NCBI RefSeq assembly: GCF_022288725.1
Contig: NZ_JAKNTA010000001.1
Span: 929,770 to 993,769 of the forward strand
Source: Kitasatospora sp. A2-31
GTDB taxonomy: Bacteria > Actinomycetota > Actinomycetes > Streptomycetales > Streptomycetaceae
Direction: 5' to 3'
Length of the DNA stretch: 64,000 bases
A model generated the notes under the pieces. It did no database searches. It was not told the DNA's origin and saw only the letters and a program-made list of their open reading frames with translations. The position numbers and the translations under genes are program-made. Shown here one piece after another: positions 1 to 9,560 of this stretch; within the stretch, counting starts at the first letter, position 1; every line of letters begins with the position of its first letter.

Positions 1-651
1 CACACCTTGCTGGCCGACCGCGGCCTGCTGCCGGATGTGCACCTGGCGGACGCCGGCTACGTCGATGCCGAACAGGTCCACCTGGCCTGGCGCGACCACC
101 GCGTCGAGCTCGTGGGCCCGCTCGCCCGGGACACCAACCGGCAGACGACGCAGTCGGCGGGCTTCGACAACAGCCGCTTCACCGTTGACTGGGACAACAG
201 GCACGTCGCCTGCCCGAACGGCCGGACCAGCACGACCTGGCGGGAGACCACCAGCCACCGGGGCACGCCCGTGGTCCGGGCGAAGTTCGCGGCCCGCGAC
301 TGCACCGCCTGCCCGGCCCGTCAGGACTGCACCAGCTCACCCAACGGCCGCTACATCACCCTGCGGCCACGCGCGGAGCACGAGATCCTCCAGCGGCTGA
401 GGCCGCAGCAGGACACCCCGCAGTGGCGTAAGCGCTACAACGTTCGCGCCGGCGTCGAGGGCACCATCGCCCAGGCCGTCAACGCCCTCGACATGCGCCG
501 ATCCCGCTATCGCGGACTCGCCAAGACCCACCTGCAGAACCTGTTCACCGGGGCGGCGATCAACCTCATCCGCATCGACGCCTGGCTCACTGGCCAGCCC
601 CTGGCCCCCACCCGCATCACGTCGTTCGCAGCACTCCGCCCCGCTGGATGA
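1..651 (+). CDS. Transposase, IS1182-type DDE, 3' part (5' end outside window)
   Basis: The reading frame is open from the first base, so this is the C-terminal ~216 residues of a larger protein. A cysteine cluster (CTACPARQDC) is followed by the motif RYNVRAGVEG, which carries the catalytic glutamate of the DDE triad, and then by a helical tail. This layout is typical of IS1182/IS1182-like DDE transposases, which cut and paste their own insertion sequence. The catalytic aspartates would lie at or before the window edge. It abuts the decayed integrative element, so mobile elements seem to have accumulated downstream of the radical SAM gene. No terminal inverted repeat could be identified. Whether the copy is intact cannot be judged here. 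Confidence 0.85.
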   Translation, partial: HTLLADRGLLPDVHLADAGYVDAEQVHLAWRDHRVELVGPLARDTNRQTTQSAGFDNSRFTVDWDNRHVACPNGRTSTTWRETTSHRGTPVVRAKFAARDCTACPARQDCTSSPNGRYITLRPRAEHEILQRLRPQQDTPQWRKRYNVRAGVEGTIAQAVNALDMRRSRYRGLAKTHLQNLFTGAAINLIRIDAWLTGQPLAPTRITSFAALRPAG

Positions 652-730
652 CCAGCGGGGCGGAGCAATTAACCAACAGCGTCGGAGCACTCCGGCGGGG
701 GCACCGCACCAGGCGACGGCTACTTGACCA

Positions 731-790
731 CGGTCAGCGGCAGCAGCTTCTTACCGGTGGGGCCGATCTGGATCTCAGTCTGAATCTGCG
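731..790. repeat. Putative attL: diverged second copy of the 3' end of the radical SAM gene
   Basis: These 60 bases align without gaps to 5921-5980, inside the 3' end of the radical SAM gene; I count 49 of 60 identities. On the minus strand the copy still encodes IQIGPTGKKLLPLTVV followed by a lysine and a stop (about 721-723). Similarity stops abruptly at about 790, 40 bases before the serine integrase start. This is expected of an attachment site at which an element entered the 3' end of the gene and supplied a replacement end. Which copy is the original chromosomal end cannot be decided from this window. Confidence 0.65.
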
Positions 791-832
791 GCCATATAGA
801 CACGGGCTTAGAACCACCCCTACCGTCCAGAC

Positions 833-2446
833 ATGGGGAAACGGACCAGGACACGGGCAGCCGCCGAGCAGCGGACGTACGACGTGAGTACGGAGTGGTC
901 CGAGGCGGACCTCTCTCTTCTTGAGGACCTGAAGCGGGCCGAAGCGCTGCTGCCGGACGACGCTCCGCGAGCGCTGCTGTCCGTCCGGCTCTCCGTCCTC
1001 ACGGACGACACCACCTCCCCCGTGCGCCAGGAGCTCGACCTCCGCATCAAGGCGAAGGAGATGGGGTGCCGGGTCATCGGCGTGGCCAGCGACCTGAACG
1101 TGTCGGCCACCAAGGTGCCCCCGTGGAAGCGCAAGCAGCTGGGCGAGTGGCTGAACAACCGCGCGCCCGAGTTCGACGTCCTTCTCTTCTGGAAGCTGGA
1201 CCGCTTCGTCCGCCGGCTCTCGGACCTGTCGACCATGATCGACTGGTGCCTCAGGTACGGGAAGAACCTCGTCTCCAAGCACGACAGCATCGACCTGACC
1301 ACCACGGCCGGGAAGATCATGGTCACGATCATCGGCGGCATCGCGGAAATCGAAGCGGCCAACACCAGCACCCGGGTGGCGAGCCTGTGGGACTACACGA
1401 AGACCCAGTCCGAGTGGCTGGTCGGCAAACCCCCGTTCGGCTACATGACCACTGAGGACGAGAACGGGAGGGTGGTCCTCGCCATCGACCCGGACGCCCA
1501 TACGGCATTGCACTGGTGCCGCCGCATGGCACACCGGCACGTCCCGGCCCGGCGCATGGTCATGGTCCTGAAGCGCGCCGGCCTGGCGAGCGACGGCCTC
1601 ACCACCAGCACTCTCCTGCGCCAGCTTCGCAACCCCGCCCTCATGGGCTACCGGGTAGAGGAGGACAAGCAAGGCGGCGCCCGGCGGTCGAAGCTTGTGC
1701 TCGGCAAGGACGCCAAACCGATCAGGGTGGCGGAAGGGATCTTCACTGAGGACGAGTTCGACGAGCTGCAGGCCGACCTTGACCTCCGCAGCAAGGACCA
1801 GCCGCAGCGGCAGCCGGGCGGCGCGACCAAGTTCCTCGGCGTCATGGTCTGTGCCGACTGCGGCACCAACATGTACGTGCAGAAGACGACGAAGGGCGAG
1901 AGAGTCTACCAGTACCTCCGCTGCCAGAAGTGCAAGGCGGGAGGTCTGGGCGCACCCGACCCGGAGGCGGTCTACAGCAAGCTGGTCGCGGACGTGCTGT
2001 CCGTCCTCGGGGACGAGCCGGTTCAGACGCGCTCCTACGCACAGGGCGCGGAGGCCCGTAAGGAGCAGAAGCGGCTTGAGGAGTCCGTCGCCTATTACAT
2101 GAGGGAGCTGGAGCCGGGCGGCCGCTTCGCGAAGACCAGGTTCACGCGCGAACAGGCGGAGGCGACGCTCGACAAGCTGATCGCCGATCTCGAAGCCATC
2201 GACCCCGAGTCCACCAAGGACCGATGGGTGAACGTCCACAACGGGAAGACGTTCCGCGAGCAGTGGGAGGAGGGTGGCATGGAGGCCATGGCCGCCGACC
2301 TCCTCCGGGTGGGCATCACGTGCAAGGTCACCAGGACCAAGATCCCGAAGGTCCGCGCCCCCAAGGTCCACCTGAAGCTGCTCATCCCGAAGGACGTGCG
2401 GAAGCGCCTGGTGGTCAAGGAGGACCACTTCGGCGAGAAGTTCTAG
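833..2446 (+). CDS. Large serine recombinase (integrase)
   Basis: This is a site-specific recombinase that would integrate the element through a 5'-phosphoserine intermediate. The N-terminal resolvase domain has the catalytic serine at about residue 54 (VRLSVLTDD, followed by TTSPVRQ), and the DRFVRR segment near 123-128 belongs to the same fold. A recombinase domain follows (about 195-320), then a zinc ribbon with C340, C343, C364 and C367, then a charged helical C-terminus. The 537-residue length is usual for the family. About 45 residues precede the catalytic fold, which is long. An in-frame stop at 809-811 forces the ATG at 833. No Shine-Dalgarno is visible, so translation may be leaderless. 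The gene lies next to the putative attL, as expected. Confidence 0.95.
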   Translation: MGKRTRTRAAAEQRTYDVSTEWSEADLSLLEDLKRAEALLPDDAPRALLSVRLSVLTDDTTSPVRQELDLRIKAKEMGCRVIGVASDLNVSATKVPPWKRKQLGEWLNNRAPEFDVLLFWKLDRFVRRLSDLSTMIDWCLRYGKNLVSKHDSIDLTTTAGKIMVTIIGGIAEIEAANTSTRVASLWDYTKTQSEWLVGKPPFGYMTTEDENGRVVLAIDPDAHTALHWCRRMAHRHVPARRMVMVLKRAGLASDGLTTSTLLRQLRNPALMGYRVEEDKQGGARRSKLVLGKDAKPIRVAEGIFTEDEFDELQADLDLRSKDQPQRQPGGATKFLGVMVCADCGTNMYVQKTTKGERVYQYLRCQKCKAGGLGAPDPEAVYSKLVADVLSVLGDEPVQTRSYAQGAEARKEQKRLEESVAYYMRELEPGGRFAKTRFTREQAEATLDKLIADLEAIDPESTKDRWVNVHNGKTFREQWEEGGMEAMAADLLRVGITCKVTRTKIPKVRAPKVHLKLLIPKDVRKRLVVKEDHFGEKF

Positions 2447-2605
2447 TCAGAGGGGAGAGGCCCGATGCTCGCCCGGCGCCTCTCCCCGCCATCTCGCCGG
2501 GTCGAAGGGTTCCTCATCGCCGTCCTGATCGATCACGACGATCTCGCTCTCGATGACGAGTGCAGTCGTCCGCTCCGCGCCCTCGCCCGAACGGCGGCCG
2601 GTCAC
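2447..2605 (-). CDS. Small protein translationally coupled to rep (52 aa)
   Basis: A GTG start at 2605 overlaps the TGA stop of the rep gene (GTGA), with a GAGGAG ribosome-binding site inside the end of rep. The stop codon directly abuts the integrase stop (2444-2446) on the other strand. The product starts MTGRRSGEGAERT and ends PGEHRASPL; its middle is acidic (VVIDQDGDEEPFD). In related elements the excisionase gene often lies between rep and int, but I see no helix-turn-helix here, so that role is only positional. It is too short for homology to be judged by eye. The coupling and the tail-to-tail fit argue that it is real. Confidence 0.5.
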   Translation of the reverse strand: MTGRRSGEGAERTTALVIESEIVVIDQDGDEEPFDPARWRGEAPGEHRASPL

Positions 2606-3775
2606 CTCTGCTCCTCGCGCATAGCCTGCCGATTGGCGGCGAGGTCTTCGGCGATGCCGGCGGCGATGAGGGCTTCCGCGGGGGTGTGCCCGGTTCCGGC
2701 GAAGCGCCAGGCGCTCTCGGTCACGGTCTCGCTGTCCCAGTCGGCGTACAGGTCTCGGGCGCCGGCCAGGGCGCGGGCGTGATCGGCGCGGGCGGCTCTG
2801 AGCTGTCCATATGTAGTGGAGTAGGCACGGGTCTTGGTGAGGCAGTGGCCGCGGTAGCCGAGCATGTGCGCCCAGGCGCGCAGGCGCAGGTGTTGCAGTT
2901 CGGGCAGGCCGCCGAGGCGCCAGGCGGTGGCGATCAGTGCTCGGACGTGAGCCGTCACGCGTAGCGCCCGTATCTCGGCGAGGGACTCGATACGACGGTC
3001 GACGGCGCCGGCGGCTTCGACGCTCTTGCTCGTGTACTTGGCGACGTAGGCGGCGACCGCGTCGTCCGTGAGTCGGCCGCTGTCCCCGCCGGTGAGGGGG
3101 TGAGCGTCGAGCTGAGTACCGAAGCGGAGCCGCCCGCCGGAATAGGCCGCCGAGTCGGGGCACGGGAGAGCGACAGCAGTAGCCGCCGAGTGGACGGTCT
3201 CCAGAAGAAGGTCACCCGTGGCCCACGACGGAGGCGGACTGGCAGGGCCGTCGGGGCCGTCGAGGCGAACGACAGCATGGAAGTGGATGGCGCCGCGCTT
3301 CTGGTACTCGGTGACCTTGGCCGCGGAGACCCGGACCAGAGTGCGCACCTTGGACCGGCCCACGCCCGCCCGGGCGGCGACGTGATGGTAGAGGTTGTCG
3401 CGGAAGGCCTTCCACAGCGCCGGGGCCGTGGCGTTCCACAGGACGTGGCCCGGGTAGTCGTAGCAGTCGGCGCACAGCGGTTGTCCGATGAGCGGTTCGT
3501 CGCCGGAGTGGGTTAGGCCGCAGCCGTGCCGGCCGCCGTGTTGGCAGTGTCGGCGCCGGGCCGGGTGGCAGTCGCCCGCGCGGTGGACCGGGCCGAAGGA
3601 GGGCGCGGTCAGGGTGACGAACAGCCGCGGGTGCATCCGGACCGTGTCCGGGACTCCCTTTCCGCCGGTGAGGCCGGAGCGGACCAGGTGGAAGGTGTCG
3701 CCGCTGTGCTCACGCGAGCAGGGCGCACAGCGGGAGGCCCGGCGGTTGCGGCAGCGGACGGCGAGCCGGCCGCAG
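2602..3775 (-). pseudogene. RepSA-like rolling-circle replication initiator, 5'-truncated
   Basis: The protein resembles RepSA of pSAM2-type elements, which nicks the double-strand origin and starts rolling-circle replication. The sequence reads from a cysteine cluster (RCRNRRASRCAPCS) through FVTLTAPSFG, an HUH-type motif (IHFHAVVRL) and YVAKYTSKS. The frame continues upstream of the ATG at 3636 to a stop at 3791-3793 without any start codon, and family-like sequence stops at about 3770. The first 100 or more residues are therefore missing. Initiation at 3636 could still give 344 residues, but these would lack the cysteine cluster. The gene meets the truncated creatininase gene head to head at 3769-3780. 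Confidence 0.75.
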
Positions 3776-3778
3776 GGG

Positions 3779-4344
3779 CGGATCGCGACCGACTACGACC
3801 TTTCCTCCTGCCGCCCATCACGTTGTCCTGCTCCCACGAGCACGCCCACATGCCGGGCACCGTCAGCATCAGCGCCGCCACCCTCTACGCCGTGATCAAC
3901 GACACATGGAGGTCCCTCCAGGCATCCGGTGTCCCCGGCCTACTCATCGTGAACGGCCACGGCGAGAACTACGTCCTCTCGAACGTGGTCCAGGAGGCCA
4001 ACACCGCCGGTTCGCATGTCGCCCTGTTCCCCGCCCGCGAGGACTGGCACCGAGCCCGCGAGGCTGCCGGGCTGAAAAGCTCCAGCGCCGAAGACATGCA
4101 CGGCGGCGAGCTGGAGGTGTCACTACTCCTCCACGGCGCGCCTCACCTCGTCCGGGACGGCATCGAAGAAGACGACCACGACGCTCCAGAGCGTCCCCAC
4201 CTCCTCACTCTCGGCATGGCCGGTTACACCCAGAACGGCATCATCGGCCGCCCGTCGCTCGGAACGGCGGAGAAGGGCAAGGCCATCCTTGTGAGCCTGT
4301 CCCGGTCGGCCAGCTCTCATCTGTCACTCATAGGCGGTAACTGA
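3779..4344 (+). pseudogene. Creatininase-family amidohydrolase, 5'-truncated and frameshifted
   Basis: The C-terminal ~185 residues of a creatininase/creatinine amidohydrolase-family protein are recognisable: SCSHEHAHMPGTVSIS (family metal and substrate region), VNGHGENY (NGHGGN-type motif) and a later EDMHGGELEVS segment. The N-terminal part with the first metal ligands is absent. The fragment opens with IATDYDL in one frame and continues FLLPPITLS in the next; restoring one base in the T tract at 3801-3803 joins them, so a 1-base deletion is likely. Members act in creatinine or redox-cofactor metabolism; which one applied here is unknown. It was probably cargo of the element and is now dead. 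Confidence 0.75.
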
Positions 4345-4657
4345 CAGATATCGGATATCACTCGAACGTGGCTGCCGCCGGACTCTTGAGCGAGAGCTTC
4401 CCATCGTGACGCCAAATGCCCGAAGCACATCCCCGAGATGGCGGGGATAGCAGCCTCAGCTGTTGCGGTCACAGCTCACTGCCGTTAGGCGAAATCCTGA
4501 CAGGGGCGCACCGGCCCACATCGGCCGCATCCCGGCACCCTGCGCTCCTGCCGACAACGGGACGCTGCCATGGCACGCACTGTGTACTGGTGGTGAAGCG
4601 GGCCACCTTTGGGCAGCGGAATGCTGTCATGGTGCGGGTATCTGGGATGAAACTAGA
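4345..4657. other. Gene-free stretch in the element
   Basis: No supported gene. GC is below the chromosomal average. Two adjacent copies of the 6-base palindrome GATATC occur at about 4347-4360. The plus-strand ORFs here continue as antisense readings of the next gene and have no family features. Confidence 0.5.
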
Positions 4658-5320
4658 TCATTCCGAAAGGAAGCCGTCAATATCGGCTGGCAACTCCAGA
4701 TCGACCTCATCGGCCGCGAGCCGATCCAATGCGCTTGCATCATCCTCGCGAATCAGCGCCAAAAGATCGCCGGGCGGTACGGGATTTTGCTTCTGGGAGA
4801 CCAGCCACTTTAGGGCCTCATTAAGAATCTCATCCCTCTCGATCTTCAGATCGCGAGCTCGGCGAATCCCGCTCCAATCTCTCACCATTCGAAGAACGGC
4901 AATCGCTCCCGCTACGTAGTAGCCAGATCCATCAAGGTAATCCTGAAGAGGATTACCATAGGAAATCTTCCGAACTCGAATTGGCGACCCCAGATCATTT
5001 AGCACCTTCAGGTCTGCACTTCGCTCTCTTACGAGAAGGGGAGTCCACGCCGAGAAGATTTCACCCAAGCCAGCTCCCGACGTTCTCCCCTTTCTCATAT
5101 CACTGGAGAGCTTTTGAGATAGCTGCCAGCGCGATGCCGCCAGGGCCGTCGCCAATCCCCAGCGCGCGCCTAGCTGAACCGCAGTTTCAAGATCCTTAAG
5201 TCGCATAGCCAGCTCCCCAATGCTCGCATTAGGGCCAATCTGAGTCTTCCAGATGAACTCGACTGGTTCGCCTCCAGCTGGAGGGCGAAGCGCCTGCGGC
5301 AATTCCACGTTCTCATCCAT
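4658..5320 (-). CDS. Unknown protein of low-GC cargo, one hydrophobic segment
   Basis: I do not recognise this 220-residue protein. It starts MDENVELPQALRPP. A central motif RKISYGNPL is followed by a hydrophobic stretch (about 135-150: YYVAGAIAVLRMV) and a charged helical tail. This pattern, a SYxxPL motif, then a hydrophobic helix and a basic/acidic helix, recurs in uncharacterised actinobacterial accessory proteins; that is a recollection and not a domain call. Codon use is clearly less GC-rich than in the core genes, which suggests recent transfer. The start overlaps the upstream ORF (5170-5622) by about 150 bases in another frame. There is no strong ribosome-binding site before the ATG, so translation may depend on the upstream ORF or a frameshift. 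Confidence 0.6.
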   Translation of the reverse strand: MDENVELPQALRPPAGGEPVEFIWKTQIGPNASIGELAMRLKDLETAVQLGARWGLATALAASRWQLSQKLSSDMRKGRTSGAGLGEIFSAWTPLLVRERSADLKVLNDLGSPIRVRKISYGNPLQDYLDGSGYYVAGAIAVLRMVRDWSGIRRARDLKIERDEILNEALKWLVSQKQNPVPPGDLLALIREDDASALDRLAADEVDLELPADIDGFLSE

Positions 5321-5622
5321 ACACCTAGGACAACAGGAGGCGCGCAGATCGAAAGACCTTGAGGGCTCGTGTCCAGAATATGGATCGTTAATTCACGCGG
5401 AAGGGCCAACGTGCGCTCCGCCGCCACCACGAATGCTCGGACGAGCCGGCTCCCGCAGGCCTCATCAGCCGCGTCCCCAGCTAAAAGCAGCACCGTCGAG
5501 ATGGGTGAGATCTCAAGCAGGGCAGCGCAGGAGAAGCGCTCAACACCCATGCATGATCCCAATTTGGGGGCCGCAATGGCAGCAATCTGCAGGATCGCGG
5601 AGTCGGTGCGCCTAGATAACAT
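5170..5622 (-). CDS. Unknown ORF overlapping the downstream cargo gene (150 aa)
   Basis: The ATG at 5622 is preceded by a strong GGGGAGGG ribosome-binding site at good spacing, which is the main reason to accept it. The first ~100 residues (MLSRRTDSAILQIAAIAAPK..., including ISPISTVLLLAGDAADEACG) look protein-like. The last ~50 lie antisense-free but out of frame over the start of the next gene and look like a shadow reading. The two ORFs may therefore be one gene broken by a frameshift near 5320, or a coupled pair. Function is unknown. GC is low as in its neighbour. Confidence 0.45.
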   Translation of the reverse strand: MLSRRTDSAILQIAAIAAPKLGSCMGVERFSCAALLEISPISTVLLLAGDAADEACGSRLVRAFVVAAERTLALPRELTIHILDTSPQGLSICAPPVVLGVWMRTWNCRRRFALQLEANQSSSSGRLRLALMRALGSWLCDLRILKLRFS

Positions 5623-5676
5623 GCGCGGAGCCCTCCCCGATGGACTTGAGGAGGGCTCTACGCCCCCCTCAAGGGC

Positions 5677-5883
5677 TCAAACCCACTCGATGGAGGACTC
5701 GATGCCCGGGGCACTCCGGGCGGTGGGCAGAGGGGTCCTCTGGCCGCCTTGCCGGGCCTTTCCGGGGGCGGGGACGGGCCCGCCCTGGGCGCGCGTCATG
5801 CCGAGCGCGCCCAGGACGAGCTCCCGCTCACCCTCCGGAAGGCTGTGAAGTAAGTCACACAGATCGCTCACCGTATCACCCAC
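5677..5883 (-). CDS. Small unknown protein next to the radical SAM gene (68 aa)
   Basis: A GTG at 5883 begins MGDTVSDLCDLLHSLPEGERELVLGALGM, a plausible amphipathic helical N-terminus, followed by a Gly/Pro/Arg-rich tail. It starts 8 bases after the stop of the radical SAM gene on the same strand, so it could be read from the same transcript. It lies on the element side of the putative attR, so it may be element DNA that became attached to the operon. The ribosome-binding site is weak. Function unknown. Confidence 0.4.
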   Translation of the reverse strand: MGDTVSDLCDLLHSLPEGERELVLGALGMTRAQGGPVPAPGKARQGGQRTPLPTARSAPGIESSIEWV

Positions 5884-5891
5884 GTCGCCGG

Positions 5892-7835
<1,944 letters not shown>

Positions 7836-8072
7836 GTACTAGGAACCCTTACGACGTTGAGAGGTGTCGCGCGCATCCTGGTCCCGGTTCGGGGCGGTGG
7901 GCGACGTCTGGGAGGGGTGACCCTCAAGGGTAGCCGAATCCGGCCCGCGGCCCGGCCGGGCTGCGGGGGCGCCCGACCGGAGCGGCGGCTGTTGACAGTC
8001 CCGGACGGCCCGTGCGGTACTGGCAGGGCTCCGCCGGGAGGCCCCGCACGCCATCGGACAAGGAAGGCGCCC

Positions 8073-8108
8073 ATGCACGACGGCACCGACACCGGCCTCG
8101 CGGGATGA
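8073..8108 (+). CDS. Leader-type micro-ORF MHDGTDTGLAG before the peptidase gene
   Basis: An ATG with a good AAGGAAGG ribosome-binding site (8060-8067) opens an 11-codon frame. Its TGA overlaps the ATG of the following gene (ATGA at 8105-8108). The next gene has no ribosome-binding site of its own, so its translation probably depends on termination here. Confidence 0.45.
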   Translation: MHDGTDTGLAG

Positions 8109-9397
8109 CCGACACCGGCCGGCGGATGCCCCGCCGCGACAGCCCTCCCGGACCGCTCGACCGCTACCCCGCGGCGCCCCGGGCGGCGGCCGCCGCCAGC
8201 CGGCTGGCACTGCGCCACCCCGAGCGCTGCCGGGTCCGCGAGGTGGGCCGCTCCCGGGGCGGACGGCCGCTCGTCGTGATCTCGGTCGACGAGGGCCCGC
8301 ACGCCGTCCTGGTGGTCGGCGGCCCCCACCCCAACGAGCCGGTCGGCGTCGCCGCCGCGCTGCGCCTCGCCGCGCTGGTGCTGGCCCGGCCGCCCAGACC
8401 CGGCCTGGCCTGGCACGTCCTGCTCTGCCTGGACCCGGACGGCGCCGCGCTCAACGAGGGCTGGCTCACCGGCCCGCTCACCGCCCCGCGGCACTACGAG
8501 CACTTCTTCCGGCCCGCCTTCGAGGAGCAGCCGGAGCTGCTGCCGCCGGTCGGCGGCGAGCGCACGCCGATGCCGGAGAGCCTGGTGCTGACCGGGCTGA
8601 TCGACGAGCTGCGCCCGTTCCTGCAGTGCTCGCTGCACGGTGTGGACTTCGGCGGGGCCTTCGTCCAGCTGACCCGGCCGGTCCCCGGCCTGGCCGAGCG
8701 TTTCGCCCGCTCGGTGGCCCGCGGCGGCGTGCCGCTGGACGTCGACTCCTACGACGCGGTCGGCTGGGACAGCCCGGCCCCGGGGGTGTACGTGCTGCCG
8801 GGGCGCGGCCGCGGCGACCTCCCCCGGGCCCTGCCGGACGACCCGGCGCGCTCGACCTGGGCGTACGCCGGCCGGTACGGCGGGGTGACGGCCCTGCTGG
8901 AGGTTCCGATGTGGGCGGTGGACTCCGTGGGCGACGCCGGGCTGCACCCCGAGGTGCGGCGGGCGGTGGCGGCCGCGGCCGTGGCCCTGCGCGAGCGCGC
9001 CGAGCAGCTGTCCGAGCTGCTGCCGCTGGTCCCGGCGCACGCCCGGGCGGCGTACGGGCCGCTGCTGCGCGCCGTCGAGTTCAACCTGGGCGCCTGTCCG
9101 CTGCTCGCCCGGGAGTGGCTGGCCGACTGGTGCGAGCGCCCGCTGGCGGTCTCCCGGGTGACCACGGCCAGGATCGTCGCCGAGCGGATCCCGCTGCGGG
9201 CGGCCTCGATGCTGCTGCGGCTTCTCGGCGACGCCGGGGGCCCGGCCGCGGACGGCGCCCGGGAGCGGGCCCGCGGGATCGTCACCGGGAGCCTGGAGCG
9301 GCTCGGCCGGCTCGGCGCCCGTTGGGTACCGGTGGAGGCCCAGGTGGCGCACCAGACCCGGGCGGTGCTGGCCGCCGCGGACTGCCTGCTGCCGTAG
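8105..9397 (+). CDS. M14-like zinc carboxypeptidase / deacylase-type metalloprotein
   Basis: The 430-residue protein has the zinc-binding HPNE motif (H75, E78) and a third ligand in SLHG (about H178), the order found in M14 carboxypeptidases and the related succinylglutamate desuccinylase/aspartoacylase group. No signal peptide is visible, so it should act in the cytoplasm on small peptides or amide conjugates. The C-terminal ~170 residues are helical and without recognisable motif. The start at 8105 is chosen because it sits in an ATGA overlap with a short, well-initiated upstream ORF. Convergent to rodA, with a shared hairpin at 9513-9545. Confidence 0.75.
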   Translation: MTDTGRRMPRRDSPPGPLDRYPAAPRAAAAASRLALRHPERCRVREVGRSRGGRPLVVISVDEGPHAVLVVGGPHPNEPVGVAAALRLAALVLARPPRPGLAWHVLLCLDPDGAALNEGWLTGPLTAPRHYEHFFRPAFEEQPELLPPVGGERTPMPESLVLTGLIDELRPFLQCSLHGVDFGGAFVQLTRPVPGLAERFARSVARGGVPLDVDSYDAVGWDSPAPGVYVLPGRGRGDLPRALPDDPARSTWAYAGRYGGVTALLEVPMWAVDSVGDAGLHPEVRRAVAAAAVALRERAEQLSELLPLVPAHARAAYGPLLRAVEFNLGACPLLAREWLADWCERPLAVSRVTTARIVAERIPLRAASMLLRLLGDAGGPAADGARERARGIVTGSLERLGRLGARWVPVEAQVAHQTRAVLAAADCLLP

Positions 9398-9512
9398 CGC
9401 GGGCGCGACGCCGGCCCGGAGCCGGCAGGACGGCGGCCCCGCGCCCCGACGCCACGCGGCAGGTACGGCGCCACGCGGCGCACGGCGTGCGGAAGGGCCG
9501 GCGTCGTGCGGA

Positions 9513-9545
9513 AGGGCCGGCCCGGGAGGCTCCCGGACCGGCCCT
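9513..9545. terminator. Stem-loop between peptidase gene and rodA
   Basis: A 15-bp stem (AGGGCCGGCCCGGGA against TCCCGGACCGGCCCT, one G-U) with a 3-base loop lies between convergent genes, so it can serve both. Just upstream the motif GTGCGGAAGGGCCGG occurs twice (about 9488 and 9506). Confidence 0.75.
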
Positions 9546-9560
9546 GCACCGCGCGACCGC

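Noticed and set aside
734..2428. 564-codon minus-strand frame opposite the integrase
   Set aside because: Exact antisense of a clear serine recombinase; sequence is H/R/L/V-rich without family features.
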